Source: Micromonospora sp. KC606 (GTDB lineage Bacteria; Actinomycetota; Actinomycetes; Mycobacteriales; Micromonosporaceae). Taken from it: a DNA stretch of 57,104 bases. Below the pieces are notes generated by a model. That model was not told the DNA's origin, did no database searches, and was given only the letters and a program-made list of their open reading frames with translations. The stretch is taken from positions 1-57,104 of the forward strand of contig NZ_SMKN01000020.1 in assembly GCF_004348675.1 (NCBI RefSeq), in the 5' to 3' direction. The position numbers and the translations under genes are program-made. This document shows, piece after piece, positions 17,002-27,112 of this stretch; within the stretch, counting starts at the first letter, position 1, and the number at the start of each line of letters is the position of its first letter.

Positions 17002-17730
17002 ATGATCGAGACGTCGGCCCGGGAGCGGATCGTGCGCGCCGCCGCCGCATTGCTGGCCGACGGCGGCCGGGAGGCGGTCACCACCCGCGCGGTGAGCCGG
17101 GCCGCCGGGGTGCAGGCCCCCACCATCTACCGCCAGTTCGGGGACATGCGCGGTCTGCTCGACGCGGCGGCCAGCTACGGCTTCGCCGCCTTCCTGCACG
17201 CGCAGGCCGCCCCGGAACCCGCCGCCGACCCGGTGGACGACCTGCGGCGCGGCTGGGACCTGCACGTCCGGTTCGGGGTGACCAACCCCGCCTTCCACAC
17301 CCTGATGTACGGCGAACCGCGCCCCGGCCAGCGCCCCACCGCCGCCCGGGTCGCCGCCGACATCTTCCGGCAACTGGTCGTCCGGGTCGCCGAGGCCGGT
17401 CGGCTGCGCGTCAACGTGGACCCCGCCGCGGAGATGATGCACGCGGCGAGCTGCGGTGTGACCCTCACCCTGATCCAGGGCGGTGACCCGGCGCTGTCCA
17501 CCGCCACCCGGGAGGCGATGGTCGCGGCCGTCTGCGCCGACAGCCCCGCCGCCCGGGCCGTCCGTCCGCCCGACCGGCCGCTCCGGTACGCCGTCGCGCT
17601 GCGCGCGGCGCTGCCCGAGGTGGCCGACGACCTGACCGACGCCGAGCGGGCGTTGCTCGGCGAGTGGCTGGACCGGATCGCCCGCCACGACCGGTCCTCG
17701 ACCACCGAGCCGCTGGCGTCGCGGGCATGA
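17002..17730 (+). CDS. TetR family transcriptional regulator
   Basis: The N-terminal HTH is canonical (IVRAAAALLADGGREAVTTR then SRAAGVQAPTIYRQFGDMRGL, residues about 8-55). It is followed by an all-helical ligand/dimer domain to residue 242. ATG 17002 is the clear start. It overlaps the EamA transporter gene by four bases (ATGA), so regulator and exporter form one operon, and the dyads just upstream suggest self-control. This is the usual layout for a drug or metabolite efflux switch. The inducer is not known. Confidence 0.93.
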   Translation: MIETSARERIVRAAAALLADGGREAVTTRAVSRAAGVQAPTIYRQFGDMRGLLDAAASYGFAAFLHAQAAPEPAADPVDDLRRGWDLHVRFGVTNPAFHTLMYGEPRPGQRPTAARVAADIFRQLVVRVAEAGRLRVNVDPAAEMMHAASCGVTLTLIQGGDPALSTATREAMVAAVCADSPAARAVRPPDRPLRYAVALRAALPEVADDLTDAERALLGEWLDRIARHDRSSTTEPLASRA

Positions 17731-18719
17731 GCAGCACCAGCACGCCGGCAGGAGCCGGAACGCGCCGCCCCACCGGCGGGCGGCTGGGGGCGGTCGGGCT
17801 GGTGCTCGGCGGAGCGTTGTCGGTGCAGTTCGGCTCGGCGGTGGCCGCCCTGATCTTTCCGCGGGTCGGCGTGGCCGGCACGGTGACCCTGCGGCTGGCC
17901 ATCGGCGCGCTGCTCATGCTGGCGGTGTGCCGGCCCCGGCTGCGCGGGCACGACCGGGGCGCCTGGGTCGCGGTGCTCGCCTTCGGGCTCGCCCTGGCCG
18001 GCATGAACTCGATCTTCTACCAGGCCATCGAGCGGATTCCGCTCGGGCCGGCGGTCACCCTGGAGGTGTTGGGGCCGCTCACCCTCTCCGTCCTCGCTGC
18101 CCGCCGGCTGGCCGCCTGGTGCTGGGCCGGGCTGGCGCTGGCCGGGGTGGCCCTGCTCGGCCAGGGCGGCTTCGACCGGCTCGACCCGGTCGGCGCCGCG
18201 CTGGCGCTCGCGGCGGGAGCGATGTGGGCGGCGTACATCGTCACCTCGGCCCGGGTCGGCGGCCGGTTCCCCCGCGCGGACGGGCTCGCCCTGGCCCTCG
18301 CGGTGGCCGCCCTGGTCACCCTGCCGCTCGGGCTGCAGGACGGCGGTGACCGGCTGTGGCACCCCGACGTGCTGGCGCTCGGCGCCGGGCTGGCGCTGCT
18401 CGCCTCGGTGCTGCCGTACACCCTGGAACTGCTGGCACTGCGTCGGCTGCCCACCGCCACCTTCGCGGTGCTGATGAGTTTGGGCCCGGCGGTCGCCGCG
18501 CTCGCCGGCTGGCTGGTGCTCGACCAGGCGTTGTACCTGATGGAGGTGCTCGCCATCGGCCTGGTGGTCGCCGCCAGCGTCGGCGCGGTCCGCGCCGCCG
18601 CCCCGGGCGGTACCGCGACAAGCGGGACGACCCGCACGTCGTCGGCGCCGGATCAGGGCGGCGGGTCGCCAGACCCGGCGCTCAGCGCAGCAACCGGACC
18701 GCCCCCGGCACGGCACTGA
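17727..18719 (+). CDS. EamA/RhtA-type drug-metabolite transporter
   Basis: The 330-residue membrane protein has about ten transmembrane helices in two EamA repeats (first repeat with RLAIGALLMLAV and NSIFYQAIERIPLGPAVTLE, second with GAMWAAYIVTSARVGGRFP and the conserved LPYTLELLALRRLP). RhtA-like members export threonine/homoserine or related metabolites. ATG 17727 overlaps the TetR stop. The last about 35 residues are a low-complexity hydrophilic tail that overlaps, antisense, the 3' end of the diacylglycerol kinase pseudogene. That tail may have formed by loss of an original stop. Confidence 0.9.
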   Translation: MSSTSTPAGAGTRRPTGGRLGAVGLVLGGALSVQFGSAVAALIFPRVGVAGTVTLRLAIGALLMLAVCRPRLRGHDRGAWVAVLAFGLALAGMNSIFYQAIERIPLGPAVTLEVLGPLTLSVLAARRLAAWCWAGLALAGVALLGQGGFDRLDPVGAALALAAGAMWAAYIVTSARVGGRFPRADGLALALAVAALVTLPLGLQDGGDRLWHPDVLALGAGLALLASVLPYTLELLALRRLPTATFAVLMSLGPAVAALAGWLVLDQALYLMEVLAIGLVVAASVGAVRAAAPGGTATSGTTRTSSAPDQGGGSPDPALSAATGPPPARH

Positions 18720-19083
18720 TCCGAACCGGCAACTCCGACGCCCGCTCCCCGTCGGCGTACGTGGTGATTCCCTCGGCCGCCAGCTCCACCGTGCGGGCCC
18801 GGTACCGGCGCACCATTCGAATGTGTCACGTGGTTGCCGGCGTGGACGCACGGTGTGAGCCGGATCAGGGTGCGCCGGTCGAACCGGCCGCCGACCACCA
18901 CGTCCAGCAGCCCGTCGGTGGCAACGGCGTCGGGACAGATCCGCATCCCGCCGCCGTAGCTGGCGCCGTTGCCCACCGCCACGAGCACCGCATCCACGGT
19001 GTGCTCCACCCCCGTCGAGGCGCAGCGCGTAGCGGCGCGGACGCAGCCGGGCCAGCTCGACCAGAATCGCCAGGTCGTACCGG
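18682..19083 (-). pseudogene. Diacylglycerol kinase, 3' fragment with frameshifts
   Basis: Three pieces in different frames read as one lipid-kinase C-terminus. They are RYDLAILVELARLRPRRYAL, then VGNGASYGGGMRICPDA with TDGLLDVVV, then RTVELAAEGITTYADGERAS ending at a TGA. Breaks lie in the C-run near 19009-19013 and at about 18811-18814, each explained by one extra base. The N-terminal catalytic half (GGDGT region) is missing; the fragment stops at about 19083 where foreign sequence begins. An active enzyme would phosphorylate diacylglycerol or a related lipid; this copy cannot. Confidence 0.85.
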
Positions 19084-19117
19084 TGGCGGCCATGGCCCCG
19101 AGAGGCTCGAACGCCTC

Positions 19118-19369
19118 GTGGCCGCAGCCGATCTCTCCTGCCTCGAATGTCACCAGCATGAGCCGGTAGCTGACCTGGTCAACTCCATCGAAAACACGTT
19201 CATCGACCTGGAGGCGTGCTTCGCCAATCTTGACCGGCCAGCACCGCCTTCCATTCGCGCCCAGCACGCCGCCGTCCTCGCGGACCAATCCATCCACCTC
19301 GTCGCGGCCCTGAAGACTGCGCATCCCGAACTATTTCGTCGATTCATGAAGACGTGGCATGCAAATTAA
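19118..19369 (+). pseudogene. 3' fragment or small gene of unknown function
   Basis: From about 19118 to a TAA at 19369 the plus strand reads smoothly as VADLVNSIENTFIDLEACFA then NLDRPAPPSIRAQH and LFRRFMKTWHAN. It has protein-like amphipathic composition and less extreme codon use than the flanks. No start with a ribosome site was found and the frame runs open upstream into the kinase remnant. A truncated 3' end carried in with mobile DNA is likeliest. I do not recognise the family. Confidence 0.4.
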
Positions 19370-19576
19370 GTATCCTGCGCGCCTCTATAGCATGGTCAAC
19401 GTTCAGGAAACCGCTTTTATGAATAGCGCCAGGGTCTCTGACCGTAACCAGACTCCCGCCTCGTTTTGGCCCACATCATCGCTTCTTGTCAAATGCCGCG
19501 TCCTACAAATCGATACGGTCGTTGGCCGCTGTCCGCTGCGCGACGATGAGCCCAGACCACATCAGAGGCGAAGATC

Positions 19577-19790
19577 ATGAACAGTCAGGGTGTCATCGTC
19601 AAGCGGTGCCGGTGTACGGACCTGGTAACGGGTCGGCGACGGGGCACGTCGTGTCCCCGCCTGGCCGAGCGCGGTCACGGCAGCTGGTTCTTCCACTGCT
19701 CGACGCGGAGCCTGCTCGGGCAGACCGAGCGGATCCGTCGGGGTGGCTACCCACCAGAGGCAGCGGCACGCAGAGCGCGCGAGGTTGTCG
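19577..19790 (+). pseudogene. Tyrosine-type integrase, N-terminal fragment
   Basis: ATG 19577 opens MNSQGVIVKRCRCTDLVTGR then RLAERGHGSWFFHCSTRSLL and RRGGYPPEAAARRAREVV. This matches the arm-binding N-terminus of actinobacterial phage/ICE integrases (KRCGC, GSWYF, RRGGF motifs). The similarity stops at about 19790, exactly where ISL3 transposase sequence on the other strand begins. The core-binding and catalytic domains are gone. It marks a former integrative element. Confidence 0.78.
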
Positions 19791-20355
19791 GGCCAACTGC
19801 AGACGGCGGGCGCACTCCAGTAGGCCCACGCCCTGGTCAAGCAGGTTGTGGGCCTGGTGCCAGCGTTCCAGAGTCGTCCGCGCGCGGGGCCCGTCATACA
19901 GGGGCGCCTCCAGCACGCCGGCCCAGCAGGTGCTGTGCGCCTTCACCTCACTCAGGGCGGCTTCGCACAGGTTGTGCCACAGATGCCATCGGTCCGCGAC
20001 CTGCACCGCGGCGGGCAGGGCACGGCGGATGGCCTCGGCATAGGTAGCGGAGCCGGCGCGGCACACGACCTCGACGCCCGGATGCTCACGCAGCCACGCT
20101 TCCAGCGTGTCGGCGGTGCGGTCGGGCAATACGTCGATCCGCTCATGGGTCTCGGCGTCGATCACCACCGTGGCATAGCGGTGCCGCCGGCGCAGAGCAA
20201 AATCGTCAACGCCGATCACACGAGGCGTCCGCCCCGGCGGGCAACGGGATGCGCAGCAGAGCGCGCAAAGCCGTGTGACGGGACAAGCCCATGGCCAGTA
20301 TCGCCAGCAGACGCGCCCCTGCCCGGCCCGCCAACTCCTTGACCACAGCCTTGAC
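19791..20355 (-). mobile_element. ISL3-family transposase fragment, frameshifted
   Basis: Reading right to left, ELAGRAGARLLAILAMGLSR continues, after one extra G near 20225-20240, into VIGVDDFALRRRHRYATVVI, then VADRWHLWHNLCEAAL and LLDQGVGLLECARRLQLA. The DDFALRR and DRWHLWHNL blocks are ISL3 DDE-transposase hallmarks. The zinc-binding N-terminus and the C-terminal third are missing, and terminal inverted repeats were not found. It abuts the integrase fragment. Confidence 0.85.
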
Positions 20356-20437
20356 CTGCTGGGCCTGACCCGATTTGACGGACATCCGAGATCGGGAGCC
20401 GGACGGCTCCGGAAGGATGTCCACCATCATGGAGAGC

Positions 20438-20556
20438 ATGGGTAAGAAGCGGTAACGGCCGCGTCGAGCATTCACGGCGGAGTTCAAGGCCGAGATCGTC
20501 GAGTTGTGCCAGCGCGGCGACCGCATTGTCGGTCAGGTCGCGAAGGACTTCGACCG
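20438..20556 (+). mobile_element. IS3-family orfA fragment with nonsense codon
   Basis: ATG 20438 reads MGKKR then an in-frame TAA (20453-20455), and continues RRAFTAEFKAEIVELCQRGD and VGQVAKDFD, the standard IS3-family OrfA HTH. The match stops at about 20556, 27 bases before the end of the AraC gene. It is a dead remnant marking the left edge of the catabolic island. Confidence 0.8.
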
Positions 20557-20582
20557 GGTCCGGGGTTCGCCCGGACGTGAGC

Positions 20583-21560
20583 TCAGGCCCAGATCTGGGC
20601 GCGGAACTCTGTCGGCGTCAGCCCGTACGCCGACTTGAACGTCCGGGAGAAGTGGGCTGCGTCGGCGAACGACCAGCGCGAGGAGATTGCTGTCACGGTC
20701 TCACTGGCGTGTGTGGGGTCTGCCAAATCTGTGCGGCATCGTTCGAGGCGGCGCGTGCGGACAAAGGCGGACACCGACGTCCCGGTGTTCTGGAACAGCG
20801 TGTGCAGGTAGCGCACGGAGATGTAGTGGGCGGCGGCGATCGCTGAGGGAGACAAATCAGGGTCGGCGAGGTGCTCCTCGATGTAGGCGTAGATCGCGTC
20901 GAGCAGACGTGCCGCGGGCAGCGTCGGGTCCTCGTGGAGGGAGTCCCGCAGCAGGATGTTGACCAGGTCGATGGCGTTGCGAGCCAACCGCCAGCCGGTG
21001 GTGGCGTTGACGAGCTCGAGGCGCCCGGCGAGCTGGGAGAGGACGGTTCCGACCATCCCGCCGAGCTGGTCGTCCTTGCTCAGGGCGGTCGCAGTCAGCT
21101 GTGCCACACGATCGGTGGAGAGCTCGACCAGGCGCTTGGGGAGGACCGCGACGACCGACCGGATGCTGGAGTCGTCGAACGCGAGGGTGTAGGGACGAGA
21201 GGTGTCGTAGACGACGAGGTCGCCTGGACCGAGCACCGCGTCGCGCCCGTCCTGGCAGATGTAGCCGCTGCCCTCCAGCATCAAGCTGAGCTTGTAACAG
21301 GGCTCCTTCGCCGCGTCGTCGATCAGCCGCCGAGTGCGCTCGACGACGTGTTCATCGGCGACGATCTCGATGATTTTGAAGTCGTGCGCGGTGGTGGCCC
21401 GCGTCGCCGCGTGAAAGTGGTGGGGCCGCCGTGTCGACACCTGGAGGGGCACGAAGGTCTGGCTTACCAGGTCGCGGAAGTCCGCGACGGACTGCCATCG
21501 CTGCAGGGGAGTGAGAGCCCGCCGCGCGGGCGTGGTGACCGAGTCGGCATTCAAGGGCAT
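20583..21560 (-). CDS. AraC family regulator (FeaR/NphR-like architecture)
   Basis: The 325-residue protein has an N-terminal AraC-binding-like cupin domain (residues about 20-200, FRDLVSQTFVPLQV, SLMLEGSGYICQDGR, LGPGDLVVYDTSRPYTL). The C-terminal double HTH has SPSAIAAAHYISVRYLHTLF and WSFADAAHFSRTFKSAYGLTP. Regulators of this type (FeaR, NphR) often activate aromatic-amine or hydroxyphenyl catabolic genes. ATG 21560 sits five bases after GGAGG. The truncated IclR gene ends just upstream at 21572, so the two were or are co-transcribed. It is the best candidate activator of the hpa block. Confidence 0.9.
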   Translation of the reverse strand: MPLNADSVTTPARRALTPLQRWQSVADFRDLVSQTFVPLQVSTRRPHHFHAATRATTAHDFKIIEIVADEHVVERTRRLIDDAAKEPCYKLSLMLEGSGYICQDGRDAVLGPGDLVVYDTSRPYTLAFDDSSIRSVVAVLPKRLVELSTDRVAQLTATALSKDDQLGGMVGTVLSQLAGRLELVNATTGWRLARNAIDLVNILLRDSLHEDPTLPAARLLDAIYAYIEEHLADPDLSPSAIAAAHYISVRYLHTLFQNTGTSVSAFVRTRRLERCRTDLADPTHASETVTAISSRWSFADAAHFSRTFKSAYGLTPTEFRAQIWA

Positions 21561-21571
21561 TTCAACCTCCA

Positions 21572-21910
21572 TCAAACGGTGAGTGCCTCGCAGTGTTCCG
21601 TCGAAAATGCCGGTGCCGTCAGTGGTACAGGGTCCTCATCTTGTCCGCCGCCGTGTTCCGGGGCACGGCGGCCCAGCCGTGACAACTCCTCACCCACGGC
21701 GAACGACCCGTCGGCAGCTCGGGCGACGAACTGGCCGCGTTCGAACTCGCCGAGCACCCGGTGTGTCGTGGAGAGGGGGAGGCCGGCGCGTCGGGCGACG
21801 TCGCTGAGGTTCACCGCGGTGTGGTTCTCGTCGAAGGCGGACAACACCGTCATCACACGAGGGACGAGCCCCGGGCCCGAGGGGGGCTCGGCGAGAACGG
21901 ACATGTCCAC
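21572..21910 (-). CDS. IclR-type HTH protein lacking the effector domain
   Basis: The 112-residue product has an IclR winged helix (VPRVMTVLSAFDENHTAVNL, SDVARRAGLPLSTTHRVLGE, FERGQFVARAADGSFAVGEE) but then ends after about 30 unrelated residues. Normal IclR proteins are about 250 residues with a GAF-like ligand domain. It may be a deletion remnant, or a small DNA-binding protein that competes with a full regulator. Its stop lies next to the ribosome site of the AraC gene. GTG/ATG choice is uncertain; ATG 21910 is used. Confidence 0.7.
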   Translation of the reverse strand: MDMSVLAEPPSGPGLVPRVMTVLSAFDENHTAVNLSDVARRAGLPLSTTHRVLGEFERGQFVARAADGSFAVGEELSRLGRRAPEHGGGQDEDPVPLTAPAFSTEHCEALTV

Positions 21911-22012
21911 CCTCCCTGCTCGGGGCGAACCGTCCTCGCGTGGCGAACGCCCGGCCGACTGTGGTGCTTGTCATCCAGCATCCCGAGGTGTGCTGGGCGC
22001 CAAGACTATACC

Positions 22013-22028
22013 GAATCATATATGATTC
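22013..22028. promoter_or_regulatory. Perfect 16-base palindrome between divergent regulators
   Basis: GAATCATATATGATTC is an exact dyad in an A/T-rich patch between the IclR-like gene (-) and the GntR gene (+, start 22062). It has the size and position of a GntR/FCD operator and overlaps a possible -10 (TATGAT). Confidence 0.75.
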
Positions 22029-22061
22029 AGGAAGGGCCTTAAGTGAAATGAGACGGACCGA

Positions 22062-22842
22062 ATGGTGATTGGCCAGAGCAAGGTGACTCGCGCTCGCCGC
22101 TGGATCCGTGGCCACATCGACTCCGGCGACTTCGCGCCGGGCGCCCGTCTGGTTTTGGACCAGATCCGCCCGCGATCTGGCCGTCAGTCCGGTTCCCGTG
22201 CGCGAGGCACTCCGGATGCTGGAGGCCGAGGGTCTGGTTGAGTTCGAGCGCAACGTCGGGGCACGCGTGAGAATGGTGGAGACGGCCGAGTACGAGCACA
22301 CGATGCAAGCCCTCGCGATCGTGGAGGGCGCGGCAACCGGCCTGTCGGCACCGTCGGTGCGAGCCGAAGACCTGAGGCGGGCGCGGAGCGCGAACCAGAA
22401 GCTGCGCCAGTGCCTCGACGACTTCGATCTGGCGGCCTTCACCCGAAAGAACCGTGAGTTCCACGAGGCGCTGTTCTGCAGGTGCCCCAACCCACAGATC
22501 CTCGATCTGGTGGTCCGCGGATGGCAGCGTCTGCAGATGCCGCGCCAGTCGACCTTCAGCTCCGTCCCGGAGCGGGCGCGTCAGTCCATCGACGAGCATG
22601 ATGCTCTGCTGGAGCTCATCGAGTCTCATGCGGATCCGCTCGACATCGAGGTGGCGACTCGCCGACACCGGCTCAACACTCTGCAGGCCATGCGCGAATA
22701 CCAGCTCGCGCACCTTGGCCTGACCGAGAGATCGGCGGTGGAGCGGACGGGGTCAGACAGTACGGCAGCGCTGTATTTCAGTCAGTGTCAACGGTCATCG
22801 GTTTCCGTGGCCGCCGGCGAGTCAGATCGGGCCCCTCAGTAG
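22062..22842 (+). pseudogene. GntR/FCD family regulator, frame broken near residue 35
   Basis: ATG 22062 reads MVIGQSKVTRARRWIRGHID and FAPGARLVLDQI. The HTH resumes in the next frame as ARDLAVSPVPVREALRMLEA, then EGLVEFERNVGARVRMVE and the FCD ligand domain with LAIVEGAATGL, NREFHEALF and DEHDALLELIE. One extra C at about 22165-22168 explains the break. As written the gene cannot give a full product unless there is frameshifting or a sequencing error. Family members repress catabolic genes and release on binding organic acids. The last bases overlap the end of hpaI by 7. Confidence 0.82.
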
Positions 22843-23633
22843 GAGGCCCGTTCGACACTTTCGTCGGCCGTCACCCAGCGTCCGGCGAGTGCCTCCGAGG
22901 CACGAGCGAGCAGGGTGACGTCGGCACCGACGAGCGCGAACGACGCACCCGCGTCCAGGTAGGACTGGGCCACCCGCGCGTCAAAGGCGTTGACGCCCAC
23001 CGGCTTGGCCGTGGCGCTTACCGCCTCGAACGTGCGATGGACTGCCGCGACGACATCGGGGTGGCCTTGCTGACCCAGCAGACCCATGGATGCTGCGAGG
23101 TCGCTCGGGCCGACGAACACGCCGTCGATCCCGTCGACCGCAGCGATCTCGGAAGCGACCTCGACGCCCGCGAGCGTCTCGATCTGGACGAACAGGGATA
23201 CCTGAGCATCGGCCGTGGCCAGGTAGTCCTCGACTCGGCTCCAGCGCGCCGAGCGCGCCAGCGCCGATCCGACGCCGCGTCGACCGAGCGGCGGGTACCG
23301 GACGGCTTCGGCGGCTCGTTGGGCCTCATCAACTGACGAGACCATGGGCACGAGCAGGTTCTGGGCGCCGAGATCGAGAACCTGTTTGATGATCACGGCG
23401 TCGACTGACGGTACCCGGACAACCGGCGTGATCGGGTACGGTGCCACTGCCTGGAGCTGTGAGAGCACCGACTCGGGACCGTTGGGGGAGTGCTCCATAT
23501 CGATGAGTGCCCAGTCCATGCCCGAGCCGGCGCAGATTTCGGCGATCAGTGGCGACCCGGAGCACACCCAGATGCCGGCCAGCGGCCGGTTGGCGCGCGC
23601 GAGGCGGTCGCGGAACGTCAGTGGAAGCTGCAT
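22836..23633 (-). CDS. hpaI: 4-hydroxy-2-oxoheptane-1,7-dioate aldolase (HpcH/HpaI)
   Basis: The 265-residue class II aldolase cleaves 4-hydroxy-2-oxoheptane-1,7-dioate to pyruvate and succinic semialdehyde, the last step of homoprotocatechuate breakdown. Visible marks are WALIDMEHSPNG (catalytic histidine), QIETLAGVEVASEIAAV (metal glutamate) and DGVFVGPSDLAASMG (metal aspartate). ATG 23633 overlaps the end of hpaH by 16 bases. Product succinic semialdehyde can be taken by the dehydrogenase at 31609. It is the last gene of the minus-strand operon. Confidence 0.93.
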   Translation of the reverse strand: MQLPLTFRDRLARANRPLAGIWVCSGSPLIAEICAGSGMDWALIDMEHSPNGPESVLSQLQAVAPYPITPVVRVPSVDAVIIKQVLDLGAQNLLVPMVSSVDEAQRAAEAVRYPPLGRRGVGSALARSARWSRVEDYLATADAQVSLFVQIETLAGVEVASEIAAVDGIDGVFVGPSDLAASMGLLGQQGHPDVVAAVHRTFEAVSATAKPVGVNAFDARVAQSYLDAGASFALVGADVTLLARASEALAGRWVTADESVERASY

Positions 23634-24415
23634 GTGATCGTCCCCATCGGTCCGTAGTCGCAGAACACGGTGTCGCCTCGCGACACCCACATGGGCCTGG
23701 TGAAGGAACCGGCAAGGATGATCTCGCCGGCATCCAGCTTCGCTCCGTGCTGGTGCAGCTTGTTCGCCAACCACGCGACTCCGGTAGCCGGGTGGCTGAG
23801 CACACCAGCGGCGATTCCGGTCTCCTCGATCGTCTCGTTGCGGTAGAGCAGCGCCCCGACCCAGCGCAGGTCGATCGTGTCGGGATGCCTCGGTGTCCCG
23901 CCGAGCACCATGCCGCCGTACGCCGCGTTGTCGCTGATGGTGTCGACGATGGTTCGTCCCTCCAGCTCGATGTGGGAGTTGAGGACCTCGAGCGCGGGCA
24001 TGACGTACTCGGTGGCCCGAAGCACCTCCAGCCAGGAGCAGTGCGGGCCGGTCAGCGGCTCCTTGAGGACGAAGGCGAGCTCGACCTCGATGCGTACGTT
24101 CGAGAATTTGTCGAACGGGATCACCGACCCGTTGGGCCACACCGTGTCGTCGAACATGACGCCGTAGTCGGGCTCGGTGATCCCGGTTGCCTGTTGCATC
24201 GCCCTGGAAGTCAGCCCGATCTTGCGACCCACCATGCGACGCCCGGCAGCGACCTGCGAGTCGCGCCAGACGCCCTGAATGGCGTAAGCGTCCTCGACCG
24301 TCGCCTCGGGGTACCGGGCTGTGATCCGCTGGATCACGCGATGTGTCCGCTCGGCTTCCGCGAGCTCCGTCGCGATGGCGCTGATGGAGGCAGGGTCGAG
24401 CATTCCGGCATGCAC
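23618..24415 (-). CDS. hpaH: 2-oxo-hept-4-ene-1,7-dioate hydratase
   Basis: The 265-residue member of the 2-keto-4-pentenoate hydratase family adds water to 2-oxohept-4-ene-1,7-dioate. Family markers are MVGRKIGLTSRAMQQATGI, EPDYGVMFDDTVW, the metal-site EVELAFVL glutamates and GSFTRPMWVSRGDTV. The GTG start 24415 lies 7 bases after hpaD; ATG 24403 is an alternative four codons in. It is tightly packed between hpaD and hpaI. Confidence 0.93.
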   Translation of the reverse strand: MHAGMLDPASISAIATELAEAERTHRVIQRITARYPEATVEDAYAIQGVWRDSQVAAGRRMVGRKIGLTSRAMQQATGITEPDYGVMFDDTVWPNGSVIPFDKFSNVRIEVELAFVLKEPLTGPHCSWLEVLRATEYVMPALEVLNSHIELEGRTIVDTISDNAAYGGMVLGGTPRHPDTIDLRWVGALLYRNETIEETGIAAGVLSHPATGVAWLANKLHQHGAKLDAGEIILAGSFTRPMWVSRGDTVFCDYGPMGTITCSFH

Positions 24416-24422
24416 CTTCGTC

Positions 24423-25562
24423 TCAGCGGCGACCGACGGAGGCAGCCGCCTGGTCCTGTGGGGGGTGGGTGTAGGAGAAGCCGTCCGCGCCGACGGTGAC
24501 GGCGTGCTCCGAGGATTCGGTACGGCTCACCAGAGGCTGCGGGTTGCCGTCGAGGTCGAGGACGACGGACGCCTCGGAGTACCACGACTGGACGACCTGG
24601 TTGCCCCACCAGTCCCGCCGTTGGTTGTCGTGCACGTCCCAGGTGATGACCGGGTTGTCCGGATCGCCGGTGTAGTAGTCCTGCGTGTAGACCTCTGTGC
24701 GGTGGCCGTCGGGGTCGCGAAGGTAGAGGTAGAACGCGTTGGAGACGCCGTGACGGCCCGGCCCTCGCTCGATGCAGTCCGACAAGCGGAGAGCACCGAT
24801 CTTGTCGCACAGGGCAAGGATGTTGCTGCTCTCGTGGGTGGCGAACGCCATGTGGTGCATGCGCGGGCCGTCACCGCCGGTCAGTGCGGTGTCGTGCACG
24901 GTGGCCGAGCGGCGTACCCAGGAGGCGTAGACGGTGCCCTCGTCGTCCTGGATGTCCTCGGAGAGCCGAAATCCGAGGTCCTGCAGGAAGCGAGTGGCAC
25001 GAGGCACGTCCGGGGTGACCTGGTTGAAGTGATCAAGGCGCATCAGCGCGCCGGTGGGGAACAGGTCGTACCGCCAGCCGAGCCGTTCGACGTGCTCGAC
25101 GTCGTGGAAGAACTCGTAGGGGAACCCGAGGGGGTCCACGACGCGCACGGAATCGCCCACGCCCTTGGAAAACCCCTCCTTGCACCGCTGGACGCTGCAC
25201 CCGAGCTCGGTGTAGAAGGCCACGGCCTTGTCGAGGTCCTCAGGCGCGCGCACCCGGAAGCACGCAGCGGCCACCGCGGCGACCGGCCCCTGTCGGAGCA
25301 CGACGTTGTGGTGCAGGAAGTCCTCCAGAGTGCGGAGGTACACCGCGTTCTCGTCCTCCTCGGTCACGATCAGGCCGAGCACGTCCGCGTAGAACTCGCG
25401 CGAGCGCTCGAGGTCGGTCACGACGAGGTCCATGTAGGCGCACCGCAGGATGTCGGGTGGCGCAGCCTTGGGCGTCGGGATCGGATTGTCGCAGCGAACG
25501 GGTGCCTCCGGCGAGATGTAGTAGCCGGACGAGGTGAGCGTCTTGCCAGCGTGTTTTCCCAT
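24423..25562 (-). CDS. hpaD: Homoprotocatechuate 2,3-dioxygenase
   Basis: The 379-residue extradiol dioxygenase has two pairs of vicinal-oxygen-chelate modules. Metal ligands fit H178 (RLDHFNQ), H237 (MHHMAF) and E290 (RTEVYTQDYYTG), as in the Brevibacterium/Arthrobacter enzymes. It opens 3,4-dihydroxyphenylacetate between C2 and C3 to 5-carboxymethyl-2-hydroxymuconic semialdehyde. Length and motifs are normal. This is the ring-opening step and fixes the identity of the whole cluster. Confidence 0.95.
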   Translation of the reverse strand: MGKHAGKTLTSSGYYISPEAPVRCDNPIPTPKAAPPDILRCAYMDLVVTDLERSREFYADVLGLIVTEEDENAVYLRTLEDFLHHNVVLRQGPVAAVAAACFRVRAPEDLDKAVAFYTELGCSVQRCKEGFSKGVGDSVRVVDPLGFPYEFFHDVEHVERLGWRYDLFPTGALMRLDHFNQVTPDVPRATRFLQDLGFRLSEDIQDDEGTVYASWVRRSATVHDTALTGGDGPRMHHMAFATHESSNILALCDKIGALRLSDCIERGPGRHGVSNAFYLYLRDPDGHRTEVYTQDYYTGDPDNPVITWDVHDNQRRDWWGNQVVQSWYSEASVVLDLDGNPQPLVSRTESSEHAVTVGADGFSYTHPPQDQAAASVGRR

Positions 25563-25573
25563 GGTTCAGGTCC

Positions 25574-27104
<1,531 letters not shown>

Positions 27105-27112
<8 letters not shown>

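Noticed and set aside
18682..19083. Intact diacylglycerol kinase
   Set aside because: The catalytic N-terminal half is absent and at least two frameshifts are visible.
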